A stretch of 64,000 nucleotides of DNA from Tsukamurella asaccharolytica (GTDB lineage: Bacteria > Actinomycetota > Actinomycetes > Mycobacteriales > Mycobacteriaceae). The stretch spans positions 62,001 to 126,000 of the forward strand of contig NZ_VIGW01000007.1 of NCBI RefSeq assembly GCF_007858435.1, read 5' to 3'. Positions 37,451-45,649 of this stretch are shown here, piece by piece (the first letter of the stretch is position 1; each line of letters starts with the position of its first letter). Position numbers and translations under genes: made by a program. The notes beneath the pieces were generated by a model, which worked only from the letters and a program-made list of their open reading frames with translations, was not told the DNA's origin and made no database searches.

Positions 37451-37972
37451 ATGGAACTCACGTTGCGCGCCCTGGAGCGCACGGATCTCCCGTTCGTGCA
37501 CGGCCTGTTCAACGACAGGGCGGTGATGTCGTACTGGTTCGAGGAACCCTTCGACGCGCTGGCCGAGCTCGAGAACATCTACGAGCGGCACATCCACGAC
37601 GAGCGCGAGCGGCGTTTCATCATCGAGGACGACGGGCTGCCGGTCGGACTGGTCGAGCTCGTCGAGATCAACGTGATCCACCGGAATTGCGAGTTCCAGA
37701 TCATCGTCGCTCCGTCGGCGCAGGGCAGGGGGTACGCAGTGCCCGCCACCCGCAGGGCGCTCGACTACGCGTTCCGGATCCTCAACCTGCACAAGGTGTA
37801 CCTCTCCGTCGACGTGGCCAACGAGAAGGCGGCGCACGTCTACGAGAAGCTCGGGTTCACCGAGGAGGGGCTGCTGCGCGAGCAGTACTTCTCGAACGGC
37901 GGCTACCGCGACGCGCGGCTCATGGGGATGTTCCAGCGCGACTTCCTCGCCACGGACCCGCCGACCGCCTGA
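37451..37972 (+). CDS. speG: SpeG-like spermidine/polyamine N-acetyltransferase
   Basis: This 173-residue GNAT protein shows the SpeG pattern: LRALERTDLPFVHGL, MSYWFEEPFDALAELENIY, HIHDERERRF, GLVELVEINVIHRNCEFQII, then the acetyl-CoA loop SAQGRGYA and LNLHKVYLSVDVANEKAAHVYEK. SpeG acetylates spermidine and spermine. The acidic allosteric polyamine-site segment (HDERERRF) is kept. It stands alone, divergent from tig across 187 bases. Other polyamine- or arginine-related genes occur about 20 kb away at the right end. Confidence 0.85.
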   Translation: MELTLRALERTDLPFVHGLFNDRAVMSYWFEEPFDALAELENIYERHIHDERERRFIIEDDGLPVGLVELVEINVIHRNCEFQIIVAPSAQGRGYAVPATRRALDYAFRILNLHKVYLSVDVANEKAAHVYEKLGFTEEGLLREQYFSNGGYRDARLMGMFQRDFLATDPPTA

Positions 37973-38074
37973 TCACAACCGCACCGTCCAGTGTGATGTC
38001 CCTCCCATCGGGGTCCGAATATGACTCGGTGCGGCCGCACGGCGAAGCGAGCTTCCTGTCGGTAACCATGGGGA

Positions 38075-38830
38075 ATGACCACCTCGACGGAGCAAGAGCA
38101 CACGAAGCAACAGCCCCGCCCGGTCGTCTCCCGGGACGCCGCCATCGGGCCCGATGCACGGCTGTCCTGGCTTCTCGCCGGCATGGCGGGCATGGTCGGC
38201 GCGGTCGCCTTCCTGCACTCGGCGGGATACTTCGTCACCTTCATGACGGGCAACACCGAGCGCGCTGTCCTCACGTGGTTCAAGGCGTCCGACGCGCAGC
38301 AGGTGGCCGGGGCGGGCGCGCTCGCCGCGATGGCACTGATCTTCGCCTTCGTGACCGGTGTCGTCACGGCGTCGATCTGCCGCCGCTACTTCTGGCAGAA
38401 CCACGCGCACGGGCCCACCGTTCTCACCACCGCCGGACTGCTGGTCGCGTCGGCGACGGACTTCGTCCTCGACGGCTTCGAAGGGCCGGAGGTGCGGTTC
38501 GTACCCATCCTCATCATCACGTTCTCGCTGGGGGCCCTGAACACCTCGTTCACGAAGAACGGCGAGGTCTCGGTCCCTCTCTCCTACGTCACGGGCACGC
38601 TGGTCAAGCTCGGTCAGGGCATCGAGCGGCACGCGACGGGCAACGGCACCGTCTTCGACTGGCTCGGCTACGCCCTGGTGTACGCGGGGTTCGTCCTCGG
38701 GGCGGCCGTCGGCGGCATCATCGGCTCCTTCGTCACTGGCCCGCAGGTGATCCTGGCCGCGGGCCTGCTCTGCGGCGCGATCACGCTCGTGACGTTCCTG
38801 CACTCGGACCGTCGGAAGCTGCTCGGCTGA
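38075..38830 (+). CDS. YoaK family (DUF1275) membrane protein
   Basis: This 251-residue protein has about six membrane helices after a soluble start. The DUF1275 pattern is VGAVAFLHSAGYFVTFMTGN in helix 1-2 and FTKNGEVSVPLSYVTGTLVKLG in the middle, with the Thr-Gly-Asn and Thr-Gly-Thr elements. Function is unknown for this family. It lies between speG and an MHS transporter on the same strand. Confidence 0.82.
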   Translation: MTTSTEQEHTKQQPRPVVSRDAAIGPDARLSWLLAGMAGMVGAVAFLHSAGYFVTFMTGNTERAVLTWFKASDAQQVAGAGALAAMALIFAFVTGVVTASICRRYFWQNHAHGPTVLTTAGLLVASATDFVLDGFEGPEVRFVPILIITFSLGALNTSFTKNGEVSVPLSYVTGTLVKLGQGIERHATGNGTVFDWLGYALVYAGFVLGAAVGGIIGSFVTGPQVILAAGLLCGAITLVTFLHSDRRKLLG

Positions 38831-38909
38831 CCGACGATCGCCGGAGCGAGACCGGGCCGCCACGGACCGCCGCGCACTGACCGGATTGGGTTCAGCGCGA
38901 TCGCAACCG

Positions 38910-40265
38910 ATGACAGCTCGCTCGTCCGCCGATATCTTCCGGCCGGTGAGTACCACCACCGCCGACGGGGCCCCCGCCCCGTCGGCCCCCGACAGTTCCC
39001 AGCTGCGGCGCGTGATCGCCGCGTCCCTGCTGGGCACCACTGTCGAGTGGTACGACTTCTTCCTCTACTCGACCGCGGCGTCCATGGTCTTCAACAGGCT
39101 CTTCTTCCCGGACACCAGCTCCTTCGTGGGCACGATGCTCAGCTTCGTGACCTTCGCGGTCGGCTTCGTGATGCGGCCCGTCGGCGGTCTCGTTTTCGGC
39201 CACATCGGCGATCGGATCGGCCGGCGGCAGACGCTCGCGCTGACGATGTTGCTGATGGGCGTGGCGACAGCACTCATGGGCGCGCTCCCCACCGCCGAGC
39301 AGGTCGGCATCCTGGCCCCGATCCTGTTGCTGGTTCTGCGGATCGTGCAGGGCTTCGCACTGGGCGGCGAGTGGGCGGGCGCCGTCCTGCTCGCCATCGA
39401 GCACGCTCCCGAGGGGCGCAAGGGCCGTTACGGCGCAGTCCCACAGGTCGGACTGGCGCTGGGGCTGGGGCTCGGAACGGCGGTCTTCGCCCTCCTGCAG
39501 ACGGTTTTCGACGAAGAGCAGTTCCTCCAGTTCGGGTGGCGCATCGCCTTCGGGGTGTCGATCGTGCTGGTGGTGATCGGCGTCCTCGTGCGGCTGGCGG
39601 TCGACGAGACCCCGGCCTTCGTCGCGGCGAGGGCCACTCTGGACACGACCCGCACTCCCCTACGGCAGTTGCTCGGCGATCCGATTCTGCGCCGCAACAC
39701 GATCGCGGGGTGCCTCGCCCGGTGGGCGGAGGGCAGCGCGTTCAACACGTGGGGCGTCTTCACCATCACCTACGCCACCGCGACGCTCGCGATGAACAGG
39801 GTGGACGTCCTCGTCGCGGTGACCGTGGCCGCACTGGTCATGGCCGCGGTGATCCCGTTCGCGGGCGTCCTCGCGGATCGGTTCGGTCCCGGGCGCGTGT
39901 ACGGGACGGGGGTGCTGCTCTACGGACTTGCGGTGTTCCCCGTCTTCGCGCTCTTCGGCACCGCGTCGATACTGTGGTTCACCGTCGGGCTCGTCATCGT
40001 CTTCGGCCTGATCCACGGCGTCTTCTACGCCGCGCAGGGCACGTTCTTCGCGAGCATGTTCCCCACCGAGGTCCGGTACACGGGCCTGTCCGTCGTCTAC
40101 CAGTTCTCGGGGATCTACGCCTCGGGGCTGACGCCGCTCATCCTGACCGCCCTGATCCACAACGCCGACGGTGCGCCGTGGACCGCGGCGGGCTACCTGG
40201 TGGCGACCGCGCTGATCTCGTTCGCCGCGACCGTGTGGATCCGGCGCGTCACCCGGTTGCCCTGA
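38910..40265 (+). CDS. MHS-family MFS transporter
   Basis: This 451-residue, 12-helix transporter has GTTVEWYDFFLYSTAAS at helix 1 and GDRIGRRQTLAL after helix 2, the MHS (ProP/ShiA) signatures, and VLRIVQGFALGGEWAGAV in helix 4. ShiA-like proteins carry shikimate or other aromatic acids. The real substrate is unknown. Starts are uncertain: ATG 38910 is used, with GTG 38946 a plausible alternative since the family begins near LRRVIAASLLGTTVEW. Confidence 0.8.
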   Translation: MTARSSADIFRPVSTTTADGAPAPSAPDSSQLRRVIAASLLGTTVEWYDFFLYSTAASMVFNRLFFPDTSSFVGTMLSFVTFAVGFVMRPVGGLVFGHIGDRIGRRQTLALTMLLMGVATALMGALPTAEQVGILAPILLLVLRIVQGFALGGEWAGAVLLAIEHAPEGRKGRYGAVPQVGLALGLGLGTAVFALLQTVFDEEQFLQFGWRIAFGVSIVLVVIGVLVRLAVDETPAFVAARATLDTTRTPLRQLLGDPILRRNTIAGCLARWAEGSAFNTWGVFTITYATATLAMNRVDVLVAVTVAALVMAAVIPFAGVLADRFGPGRVYGTGVLLYGLAVFPVFALFGTASILWFTVGLVIVFGLIHGVFYAAQGTFFASMFPTEVRYTGLSVVYQFSGIYASGLTPLILTALIHNADGAPWTAAGYLVATALISFAATVWIRRVTRLP

Positions 40266-40300
40266 TCGGTCAACGGTGCACGGCTCCGCCCCGTCTCTGA

Positions 40301-40330
40301 TTGGAACACAGGAGCGCCCTGTGATACAGT
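40301..40330 (+). promoter_or_regulatory. promoter-like pair in a convergent gap
   Basis: TTGGAA (40301-40306) and TACAGT (40325-40330) are 18 bases apart in the gap between two convergent genes, where no coding gene on the + strand follows. It would drive the small RNA candidate next to it. Confidence 0.4.
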
Positions 40331-40335
40331 TTCGA

Positions 40336-40409
40336 ACAAGTTCGTGAGCGTGGCTGTAAACCGCTCAGTGAAACAGAGGCCGGGGCGCGTTACAGGTGCC
40401 ACCGGCCTC
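40336..40409 (+). ncRNA. candidate small RNA
   Basis: Starting about 7 bases after the promoter-like pair, this stretch of about 75 bases has two hairpins: TGAGCG/CGCTCA (40345-40367, 11-base loop) and GAGGCCGG/CCGGCCTC (40376-40409), the second serving as a possible terminator without a U run. No open frame of note is inside. The gap lies between the 3' ends of an MHS transporter and a GNAT gene, so promoters for coding genes are not expected here. No known RNA family was recognised. Confidence 0.35.
40376..40409. terminator. hairpin in the MHS/GNAT convergent gap
   Basis: GAGGCCGG and CCGGCCTC form an 8-bp stem, with GGC/GCC pairing continuing inside the loop. It can end transcription from either side. 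Confidence 0.5.
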
Positions 40410-40459
40410 GCCCATATCTGGAGCACATCGCTTGCTCACGCGCCGTGCACGGGGCGAGG

Positions 40460-40996
40460 TCACCCAAGGTCGGGTCTGACCATCCGCGACTCGTGGCACG
40501 ACCACTCCTCGTCGATCTGCACGGCACCGTCGAGCTCGAACCGGTGCTTGCGATAGAAGGCGAGCGCCCTGGCATTACCCGTCGCCAGCCACAGGTACGC
40601 CCCGTGCTCCCCGATCACCTCGTCCATCAGCGCCGCCGCAACGCCGGCGCCGTGATGCTCGGGGAGAACGTTGAGGGACCAGAGCTGCGTCTTCGACGGT
40701 GCGCCGACGTCGCGCGCGGGCCCACCCGTCGCGAAACCGATGATCCTCCCCGTCGCCGGGTGCACGGCGCACCGAGTACGGATGCCTTCGGCCTCCTGGC
40801 GATCCAGGCCGGCGACGATCCGTCGCCACCGATCCGTCCCGGCCGGCACGGTGAGGGCGTCGAGCTTCGCTCTGTCCACCAGGCCCGGGTACGTCACCCT
40901 CCAGACGTGGACGTGGACCTGCGCCAGCGCGACGGCGTCGCCGTCCTCTGGCCGCCGGATCAGGTATCCGGTTGCCGTGTCTCTGCTCACCGCCAT
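40460..40996 (-). CDS. GNAT family N-acetyltransferase
   Basis: This 178-residue protein has a full GNAT fold: IRRPEDGDAVALAQVHVHVWRVTY at the N-terminus (read as IRRPEDGDAVALAQ then VHVHVWRVTY), LWSLNVLPEHHGAGVAAALMD as the acetyl-CoA motif A, and LWLATGNARALAFYRKHRFELDG as motif B. Substrate unknown; similar proteins act on amino groups of small molecules or protein N-termini. ATG 40996 is preferred to one 27 bases upstream because the domain begins there. It is transcribed away from tRNA-Pro. Confidence 0.85.
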   Translation of the reverse strand: MAVSRDTATGYLIRRPEDGDAVALAQVHVHVWRVTYPGLVDRAKLDALTVPAGTDRWRRIVAGLDRQEAEGIRTRCAVHPATGRIIGFATGGPARDVGAPSKTQLWSLNVLPEHHGAGVAAALMDEVIGEHGAYLWLATGNARALAFYRKHRFELDGAVQIDEEWSCHESRMVRPDLG

Positions 40997-41151
40997 GCCG
41001 TGAACAGTAGTTCCGACTCCCACCGTGCTGCCCGCCCCGAGGCGATGGTGGCCGCCGGCCGAGCCTGACGGGAGCCGGAGGGCTCACCTCGACGCGGGCG
41101 CGGTTCGCATCCTCGCCACGGGTACTCTTTACCTGGTCGCACACGCGATCA

Positions 41152-41225
41152 CGGGATGTGGCGCAGCTTGGTAGCGCATTCGCTTTGGGAGCGAAGGGTC
41201 GCAGGTTCGAATCCTGTCATCCCGA
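41152..41225 (+). tRNA. tRNA-Pro (anticodon UGG)
   Basis: The full cloverleaf folds by eye: acceptor CGGGATG with CATCCCG, D stem GCGC/GCGC, anticodon stem TTCGC/GCGAA with loop TTTGGGA (anticodon TGG), T stem GCAGG/CCTGT with loop TTCGAAT, discriminator A. CCA is not encoded. Length 74 bases. Confidence 0.96.
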
Positions 41226-41322
41226 CTGAGTCTGCACGGTGAAGCACGGACGCTCCATCCCGAGACCGGGACGACTAACGGAATCCACCGGATCCCAATG
41301 GACGCAACGGTTCCGAGAGCGA

Positions 41323-41661
41323 CTAGGCGGCGTGTGATGGTGGCGCGTCGAGGTCGTCGCAGAAGTAGAACGCCGCGCGGGGGAAGGTCGGAGATTCGGG
41401 CGGTGGCAACTGCTCCGACAACAGCCGGGACAGCGTCACCGAGTGATGAAACGGAAGGTCCGCAGGATCCGGCAAGGTGACGCTTCCGCCGGTCACGGGA
41501 TGCCACGTGTCGTCGCCGACAGCGCGGCAGCGCATGCTCGCGCGCCCCGAGCGGTCACACTCGGTGACCACTTCGACGACACCGCTGACGCGGACGCCGT
41601 CCTCAGTGGGTAGCGATCTCTCGGTGTCGACGGTGGCGGTGAGTCGATGCAGAGCTCTCAT
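41323..41661 (-). CDS. hypothetical protein beside hsp20
   Basis: This 112-residue protein is not recognised. It is soluble, without signal peptide or membrane helix, and rich in charged residues, Pro and Ser; a run of Pro (EQLPPPESPTFPRAAF) precedes a C-terminal FYFCDDLDAPPSH. It lies 140 bases downstream of hsp20 on the same strand and could be read from the same heat-inducible promoter. The alternative is a free-standing orphan gene. The ATG is preceded by GGAAAG. Confidence 0.5.
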   Translation of the reverse strand: MRALHRLTATVDTERSLPTEDGVRVSGVVEVVTECDRSGRASMRCRAVGDDTWHPVTGGSVTLPDPADLPFHHSVTLSRLLSEQLPPPESPTFPRAAFYFCDDLDAPPSHAA

Positions 41662-41801
41662 GATTGGCTTTCCTCATGAACCCAAGGGCCGGCCTCAGGT
41701 GGGGTCGAGCTCGGGACCCCGACCAGCCCGTCACGGGCCCCGAGCAGAACGTGGCGGCGCGGACCAGCGCAATGGCGCGTGGTCCGCACCGCCGTTCCTG
41801 T

Positions 41802-42293
41802 CTATTCGACGACCGCGCGCCCTGGTTCCCCGGTCACGCCCCCGGGCTCAACGGCGAGTTGCTCGCACGGCGACTCATCGGCTCCGTGCTCGACGACGAT
41901 CTGGCGCGGCTTGGCCCGTTCAGCGATCGGGATGGTCACCGTAAGGACGCCGTTGTCGTAGCGCGCTGCGATGCCCGCGGTGTCGATGCTCTCGCCAAGA
42001 GTGAGCTGCCGACGGTAGACGCCGGAGAACCGCTCACTGGTCAGCCATCGAACGCCGGCATCAGACATCGTGGTCCGACGGCCGGTCAGGGTGAGGACGC
42101 CGTTCTCGACGTTCACCTCAATCGAACCGGGGTCCGCGCCCGGCAGATCGGCAGTGAGGACGTAGTGATCATCCACCTGGTAGAGATCCATCGGCATGAA
42201 CCGCGGCGACCGCGCCGATCCCGTTTGTCGACCGGCGGCGAGAAGCCCCTGAGCCAGGTCGTCGAAGTCAGAAAAAGGATCAAACCGAAGCAC
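41802..42293 (-). CDS. hsp20: Hsp20 small heat-shock protein
   Basis: This 163-residue chaperone has the alpha-crystallin domain (about 45-140): MDLYQVDDHYVLTADLPG, NGVLTLTGRR, RRQLTLGESID and the closing YDNGVLTVTIPIAE, where the V-x-I-style element sits near IPI. It holds unfolding proteins in large oligomers. The GTG at 42293 (LRFDPFSDFDDL) is chosen because GGGAGG lies 8 bases upstream; the longer frame would read through the ribosome site. A CIRCE element 74 bases upstream points to HrcA control. Confidence 0.92.
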   Translation of the reverse strand: MLRFDPFSDFDDLAQGLLAAGRQTGSARSPRFMPMDLYQVDDHYVLTADLPGADPGSIEVNVENGVLTLTGRRTTMSDAGVRWLTSERFSGVYRRQLTLGESIDTAGIAARYDNGVLTVTIPIAERAKPRQIVVEHGADESPCEQLAVEPGGVTGEPGRAVVE

Positions 42294-42366
42294 AGCAAAC
42301 ACCTCCCGTAGTACCAGGCTGCCCGCCACCCTGACGGGCAACTCAATCAACTGTGCACTTCCATAT

Positions 42367-42393
42367 TTAGCACTCTCCGACCCCGAGTGCTAG
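42367..42393. promoter_or_regulatory. CIRCE element (HrcA operator) upstream of hsp20
   Basis: TTAGCACTC-N9-GAGTGCTAG matches the consensus TTAGCACTC-N9-GAGTGCTAA at 17 of 18 arm positions, with exact spacing. It is 74 bases upstream of the hsp20 GTG. HrcA repressor binding here would give heat induction. Confidence 0.9.
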
Positions 42394-42444
42394 AAGAACT
42401 ATGTGATCTGGATCATATTGTGACGGGGTTTTGGAGTGCTGCAC

Positions 42445-43629
42445 TCACTGGTCGCGCGGGCGCCGAGGCTGCAGGAGTCCGCGAACGGCGATCCCCGCGA
42501 CCAGCGCCCAGAAGGCGGCGCCGACGCCCGCCACCGTCGTCCCCGAGGCTGCGACGATGAACGTCACCGCGGCGGGGACGCGGGCGGATTCGTCCGCCAT
42601 CGCGCCGGCGCACGCGGCGGCGAAAGCACCGACGAGGGCAACGCCCGCGACGGCCTGGATCACCCCCTCGGGCGCGGCCAGCACCACGGCGGTCAGGCCC
42701 GTGCTCAGCACGCCCAGAACGAGATTCGCGGCACCCGACGAGACTCCGGCGATCCATCGCCGAGAGGTGTCCTCCCCCGCATCGGGTCCCGCGGCGAGCG
42801 CCGCGCTGATCGCGGCGAGGTTGATCGCGTGCCCGCCGAAGGGTGCACCGACGACGCTGCCGACGCCCGTCATCGCGAGCGAGGGCCGCCACGGCACCGA
42901 GTACCCGTAGCTCGCGAGCACCGCGACCCCGGGGATGTTCTGCGAGGCCATCGTCACGATGTACAGCGGCAGCACCACCCCGGTGAGCGCCTGCAGGGTG
43001 ATCGACGGGGTGGTCCACTCGACGTGCGGGACCAGCTCCGCCGCCGCGGGGACGGCGTCGTCGCGCACGAGGGCCACCGCGATCACGGCGAGCGCCGTCA
43101 CGAAGGCCAGCGGCACCGCCCACCGCGGGCGGAGCTTGAGCAGCACCAGCCACACCACCAGCACGGGTGCCACCGCCCACGGATGCTTCCCGAGCGCCGT
43201 GACCGGCGCGATGCACAGCGGCAGCAGCACACCGGCGAGCATGGCCTGGGCGATCGGGGTCGGGATCTTCTGCACCCAGCGCGCGAGGGTCGGCCAGAGT
43301 CCGGTGAGCACGAACAGCACGCCGCACACGACGAACGCGCCGACGGCGGCGGGCCAGCCGCCCGCGACGGCGCCGGTCGTGGCGAGCAGCGCCGCGCCGG
43401 GCGTCGACCAGGCGCTGATGATCGGCATCCGGTACCGCCACGACAGCAGCGCGGACGCCGCACCCATCGTGACCGTGACGGCCAGGAGGCCCGACGCCGC
43501 CTGCCCCGGGCTCGCGCCCATCGCCCGCAACCCGGCGAGCACGACCGCGAAGGCGGAGGTGTACCCCACCAGGGCGGTGACGACGCCGGCGCCGACCGGA
43601 ACCATCGTTCCGTTCTCAGAACGTTCCAT
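42445..43629 (-). CDS. benE: BenE-family benzoate/H+ symporter-like permease
   Basis: This 394-residue protein has about 12 membrane helices. It fits BenE: AFAVVLAGLRAMGASPGQAASGL, SWRYRMPIISAWSTPGAALL, VTMASQNIPGVAVLASYGY and VVGAPFGGHAINLAAISAAL (each a family-typical stretch). The benzoate assignment is by family; no aromatic catabolic genes are adjacent. It is divergent from an XRE-cupin regulator across 22 bases; the operator-like half-sites overlap its first codons, so the true start may be the in-frame ATG at 43605 (MVPVGAGVV). Confidence 0.85.
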   Translation of the reverse strand: MERSENGTMVPVGAGVVTALVGYTSAFAVVLAGLRAMGASPGQAASGLLAVTVTMGAASALLSWRYRMPIISAWSTPGAALLATTGAVAGGWPAAVGAFVVCGVLFVLTGLWPTLARWVQKIPTPIAQAMLAGVLLPLCIAPVTALGKHPWAVAPVLVVWLVLLKLRPRWAVPLAFVTALAVIAVALVRDDAVPAAAELVPHVEWTTPSITLQALTGVVLPLYIVTMASQNIPGVAVLASYGYSVPWRPSLAMTGVGSVVGAPFGGHAINLAAISAALAAGPDAGEDTSRRWIAGVSSGAANLVLGVLSTGLTAVVLAAPEGVIQAVAGVALVGAFAAACAGAMADESARVPAAVTFIVAASGTTVAGVGAAFWALVAGIAVRGLLQPRRPRDQ

Positions 43630-43639
43630 GAACAGAACG
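43606..43639. promoter_or_regulatory. GTTC/GAAC operator array between benE and XRE-cupin genes
   Basis: In 34 bases there are three GTTC and three GAAC half-sites. Two form palindromes: CGTTCT-C-AGAACG (43611-43623) and GTTC-CAT-GAAC (43623-43633). The array covers the annotated benE ATG and ends 13 bases before the regulator ATG, so the XRE-cupin protein likely controls both genes from it. Confidence 0.6.
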
Positions 43640-43651
43640 TAGCATGGGGCC

Positions 43652-44164
43652 ATGCCCTCCCCTGACATCGGCGCCCGACTCCGCGAGCTGCGCAGCGAGC
43701 GCGGACTCAGCCTGTCCGAGCTCGCCCGCCGCGCCGGCGTGGGCAAGGGCTCGCTCTCGGAGATCGAGGCGGGCGGGCGCAACCCGACGGTCGAGACGCT
43801 CTACGCGCTCTGCGGGCCGCTCGACGTGCCGCTCACGGCCCTGGTCGGCGAGTCTCCGGGCGCACACAGCGTGGCCGACGGGGGCATGCGCACCGTCCTC
43901 CTGTCCGTCCGCCACCTACCGCACGTCACAGTCGAGGTCTTCCGGCTCGAGTTCCCCGCCGGTTCCGATCACGTCTCCCCCGGGCACGGCCCGGCCGTCC
44001 GGGAGCACCTCACGGTGGTCGACGGTGCCCTGACTGTCGGCCCAGTAGGGGCCGAATCGACGGTGCACCAGGGTGATACACGCTCGTGGACCAGCGATGG
44101 CCCGCACCGGTTCGCCACCGTCGGCGGCGCCGAAGCGGTCGTGGTGATCACCACCCCGCGCTAG
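43652..44164 (+). CDS. XRE-family regulator with cupin domain
   Basis: This 170-residue protein has an N-terminal helix-turn-helix (about 6-60: LRELRSERGLSLSELARRAG, VGKGSLSEIEAGGRNPTVET) and a C-terminal small-molecule-binding cupin (about 90-165: FPAGSDHVSPGHGPAVREHL, TVVDGALTVGP). It is divergent from benE and likely represses it in response to an aromatic or organic acid. Its last four bases overlap the end of the lipoprotein gene on the other strand. Confidence 0.87.
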   Translation: MPSPDIGARLRELRSERGLSLSELARRAGVGKGSLSEIEAGGRNPTVETLYALCGPLDVPLTALVGESPGAHSVADGGMRTVLLSVRHLPHVTVEVFRLEFPAGSDHVSPGHGPAVREHLTVVDGALTVGPVGAESTVHQGDTRSWTSDGPHRFATVGGAEAVVVITTPR

Positions 44165-44754
44165 AAGGTCTCCGCGCCCCGCGAGCTGACCACCATGCCG
44201 TGCCCGGTCGTGCGGTTCGTGAACGCGGTGCCGTACTCGTTGGCGACGATGAACCAGCCGCGCGCCGTGTACGTCGCGTAATCGAGCGTCACCGGGTCGA
44301 TCGCGCCGAGGTTGCCCAGCACGTAGGAGAGCTCGCCGTCCCTGGTGACGTTGACGCCGTTGGCCTCGTCACCGGACTCCGTCCGGGGGCGGGGCTGGTC
44401 GAAGACGAGTTGGCAGCCCGCGCTGATCTCACTGATCTGGCACCGGGCCCGGCCACTCCGGGTCTGGATGAAGGTGAAGCCGTTCCCGTTGTCGGGCAGG
44501 GCGATCGCCGTGGCCGCCGCACCGGACGCCGGTGCGCTACTGGACGCCGGTGCCGTCGTCGTCGCGGTGCTCGTCGTGGTCGCGGTGCTCGTCGTGGTCA
44601 CCGGCGCGGGCGTGGCGGGCGCGGGAGTCGCGATACCCGGGCCGGCGCCGCCGCGGATCACCGTGACGCCGGCGCCGTTCCCCGACACCGTGGCCGAGCA
44701 TCCCGCGAGGAGCGCGCAGCCACACACCACCGCCGGCACGTACCGTGCGCGCAT
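44161..44754 (-). CDS. putative lipoprotein
   Basis: This 197-residue protein has a type-II signal: MRARYVPAVV, a hydrophobic stretch and lipobox LAGC with Cys19. A Thr/Ala/Pro-rich linker (about 40-85, repeats TTTSTATTTSTAT) follows, then a globular part with two Cys (ARCQISEISAGCQLVF) and ANGVNVTRDGELSYVLGNLG. It resembles secreted mycobacterial proteins of unknown role. Anchored outside the membrane by inference. Confidence 0.75.
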   Translation of the reverse strand: MRARYVPAVVCGCALLAGCSATVSGNGAGVTVIRGGAGPGIATPAPATPAPVTTTSTATTTSTATTTAPASSSAPASGAAATAIALPDNGNGFTFIQTRSGRARCQISEISAGCQLVFDQPRPRTESGDEANGVNVTRDGELSYVLGNLGAIDPVTLDYATYTARGWFIVANEYGTAFTNRTTGHGMVVSSRGAETF

Positions 44755-44881
44755 CCGGGCCTCCGCTTCGTCGTCACTTCTGCCACAACAGTAGACTTCA
44801 ATCCCTCTCGACGCACGCATGGTCGCTCCCCGGGCGCGAGCCCCACCGCACCGTCCTCGTGGCGGCGGACCGTCGCGAGGT

Positions 44882-45649
44882 TCACCGCAGCAACCCCAGC
44901 AGCGGCCGTCCGTCGGGTCCGACGTGCACGTGCACCCGCGCGCCGAAATGCTCGCCGATGAGGTCCGCAGTGAGGACCTCCCGCGGAGCGCCGGCAGCGG
45001 CGACCCGCCCGTCGGCCAGGAGCACCAGACGATCCGCGTACTGCCCCGCCAGGGTGAGGTCGTGGATCGTGGTTACCACCGTGAGACCGTCGGCGCGGCG
45101 CAGCTCGTCGATCAGGTCCATGACCTGCTGCTGGTGCCCGATATCGAGGGCCGTCGTCGGCTCGTCGAGCAGGAGGAGCGGCGCCTGCTGGGCCAGAGCC
45201 CGGGCGAGCACCGCACGTTGTCGCTCGCCGCCGGACAAGTGCGTGATGTCGCGCGCGGCGAACTCCTCGAGCCCCAGGCGGCCGAGCACGTCCCGCACGA
45301 TCCGGCGGTCCGTGCCGCTCTCGCGACCGAGGTACGGGATGTAGGGCGACCGGCCGAGCAGCGCGTACTCGAAGACCGTCATCCCCTCCGGCAGGAGCGG
45401 CGACTGCGGCGCGTAGGCCATCGACCGTGCGCGCTCGCGGGGCGAGCGCCGCCGCGGGTCGGCACCGTCGATCGCGATCGCTCCCCCGCTCCGCACCAGT
45501 CCCAGGACGGCCCGCAGCAGCGTCGACTTCCCGGCTCCGTTCGGCCCGACGATCGCCGTCCAGGTGCCCGACGGTGCCGCCAGCGTCACGTTGTGCAGCA
45601 CCCGCCGGCCGTCGAGCGACACCTCCACACCGGAGAGCTCCACCCTCAT
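44882..45649 (-). CDS. ABC transporter ATPase, metal-chelate importer
   Basis: This 255-residue ATPase of the FecE/BtuD family has Walker A GPNGAGKST (35-43), Q-loop APQSPLLPEGMTV, signature LSGGERQRAVLARALAQQ and Walker B LLLLDEPTTALD with H-loop TTIHDLTLAGQYAD. It powers uptake with the permease and binding protein encoded upstream; all three overlap by four bases. The substrate is an iron-siderophore, haem or cobalamin; sequence does not decide. Confidence 0.9.
   Translation of the reverse strand: MRVELSGVEVSLDGRRVLHNVTLAAPSGTWTAIVGPNGAGKSTLLRAVLGLVRSGGAIAIDGADPRRRSPRERARSMAYAPQSPLLPEGMTVFEYALLGRSPYIPYLGRESGTDRRIVRDVLGRLGLEEFAARDITHLSGGERQRAVLARALAQQAPLLLLDEPTTALDIGHQQQVMDLIDELRRADGLTVVTTIHDLTLAGQYADRLVLLADGRVAAAGAPREVLTADLIGEHFGARVHVHVGPDGRPLLGLLR

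Noticed and set aside
40333-40344. CGAAC-AA-GTTCG as a LexA (SOS) box
   Set aside because: LexA sites of this group need four bases between the CGAAC and GTTCG arms; here there are two, and no gene follows.
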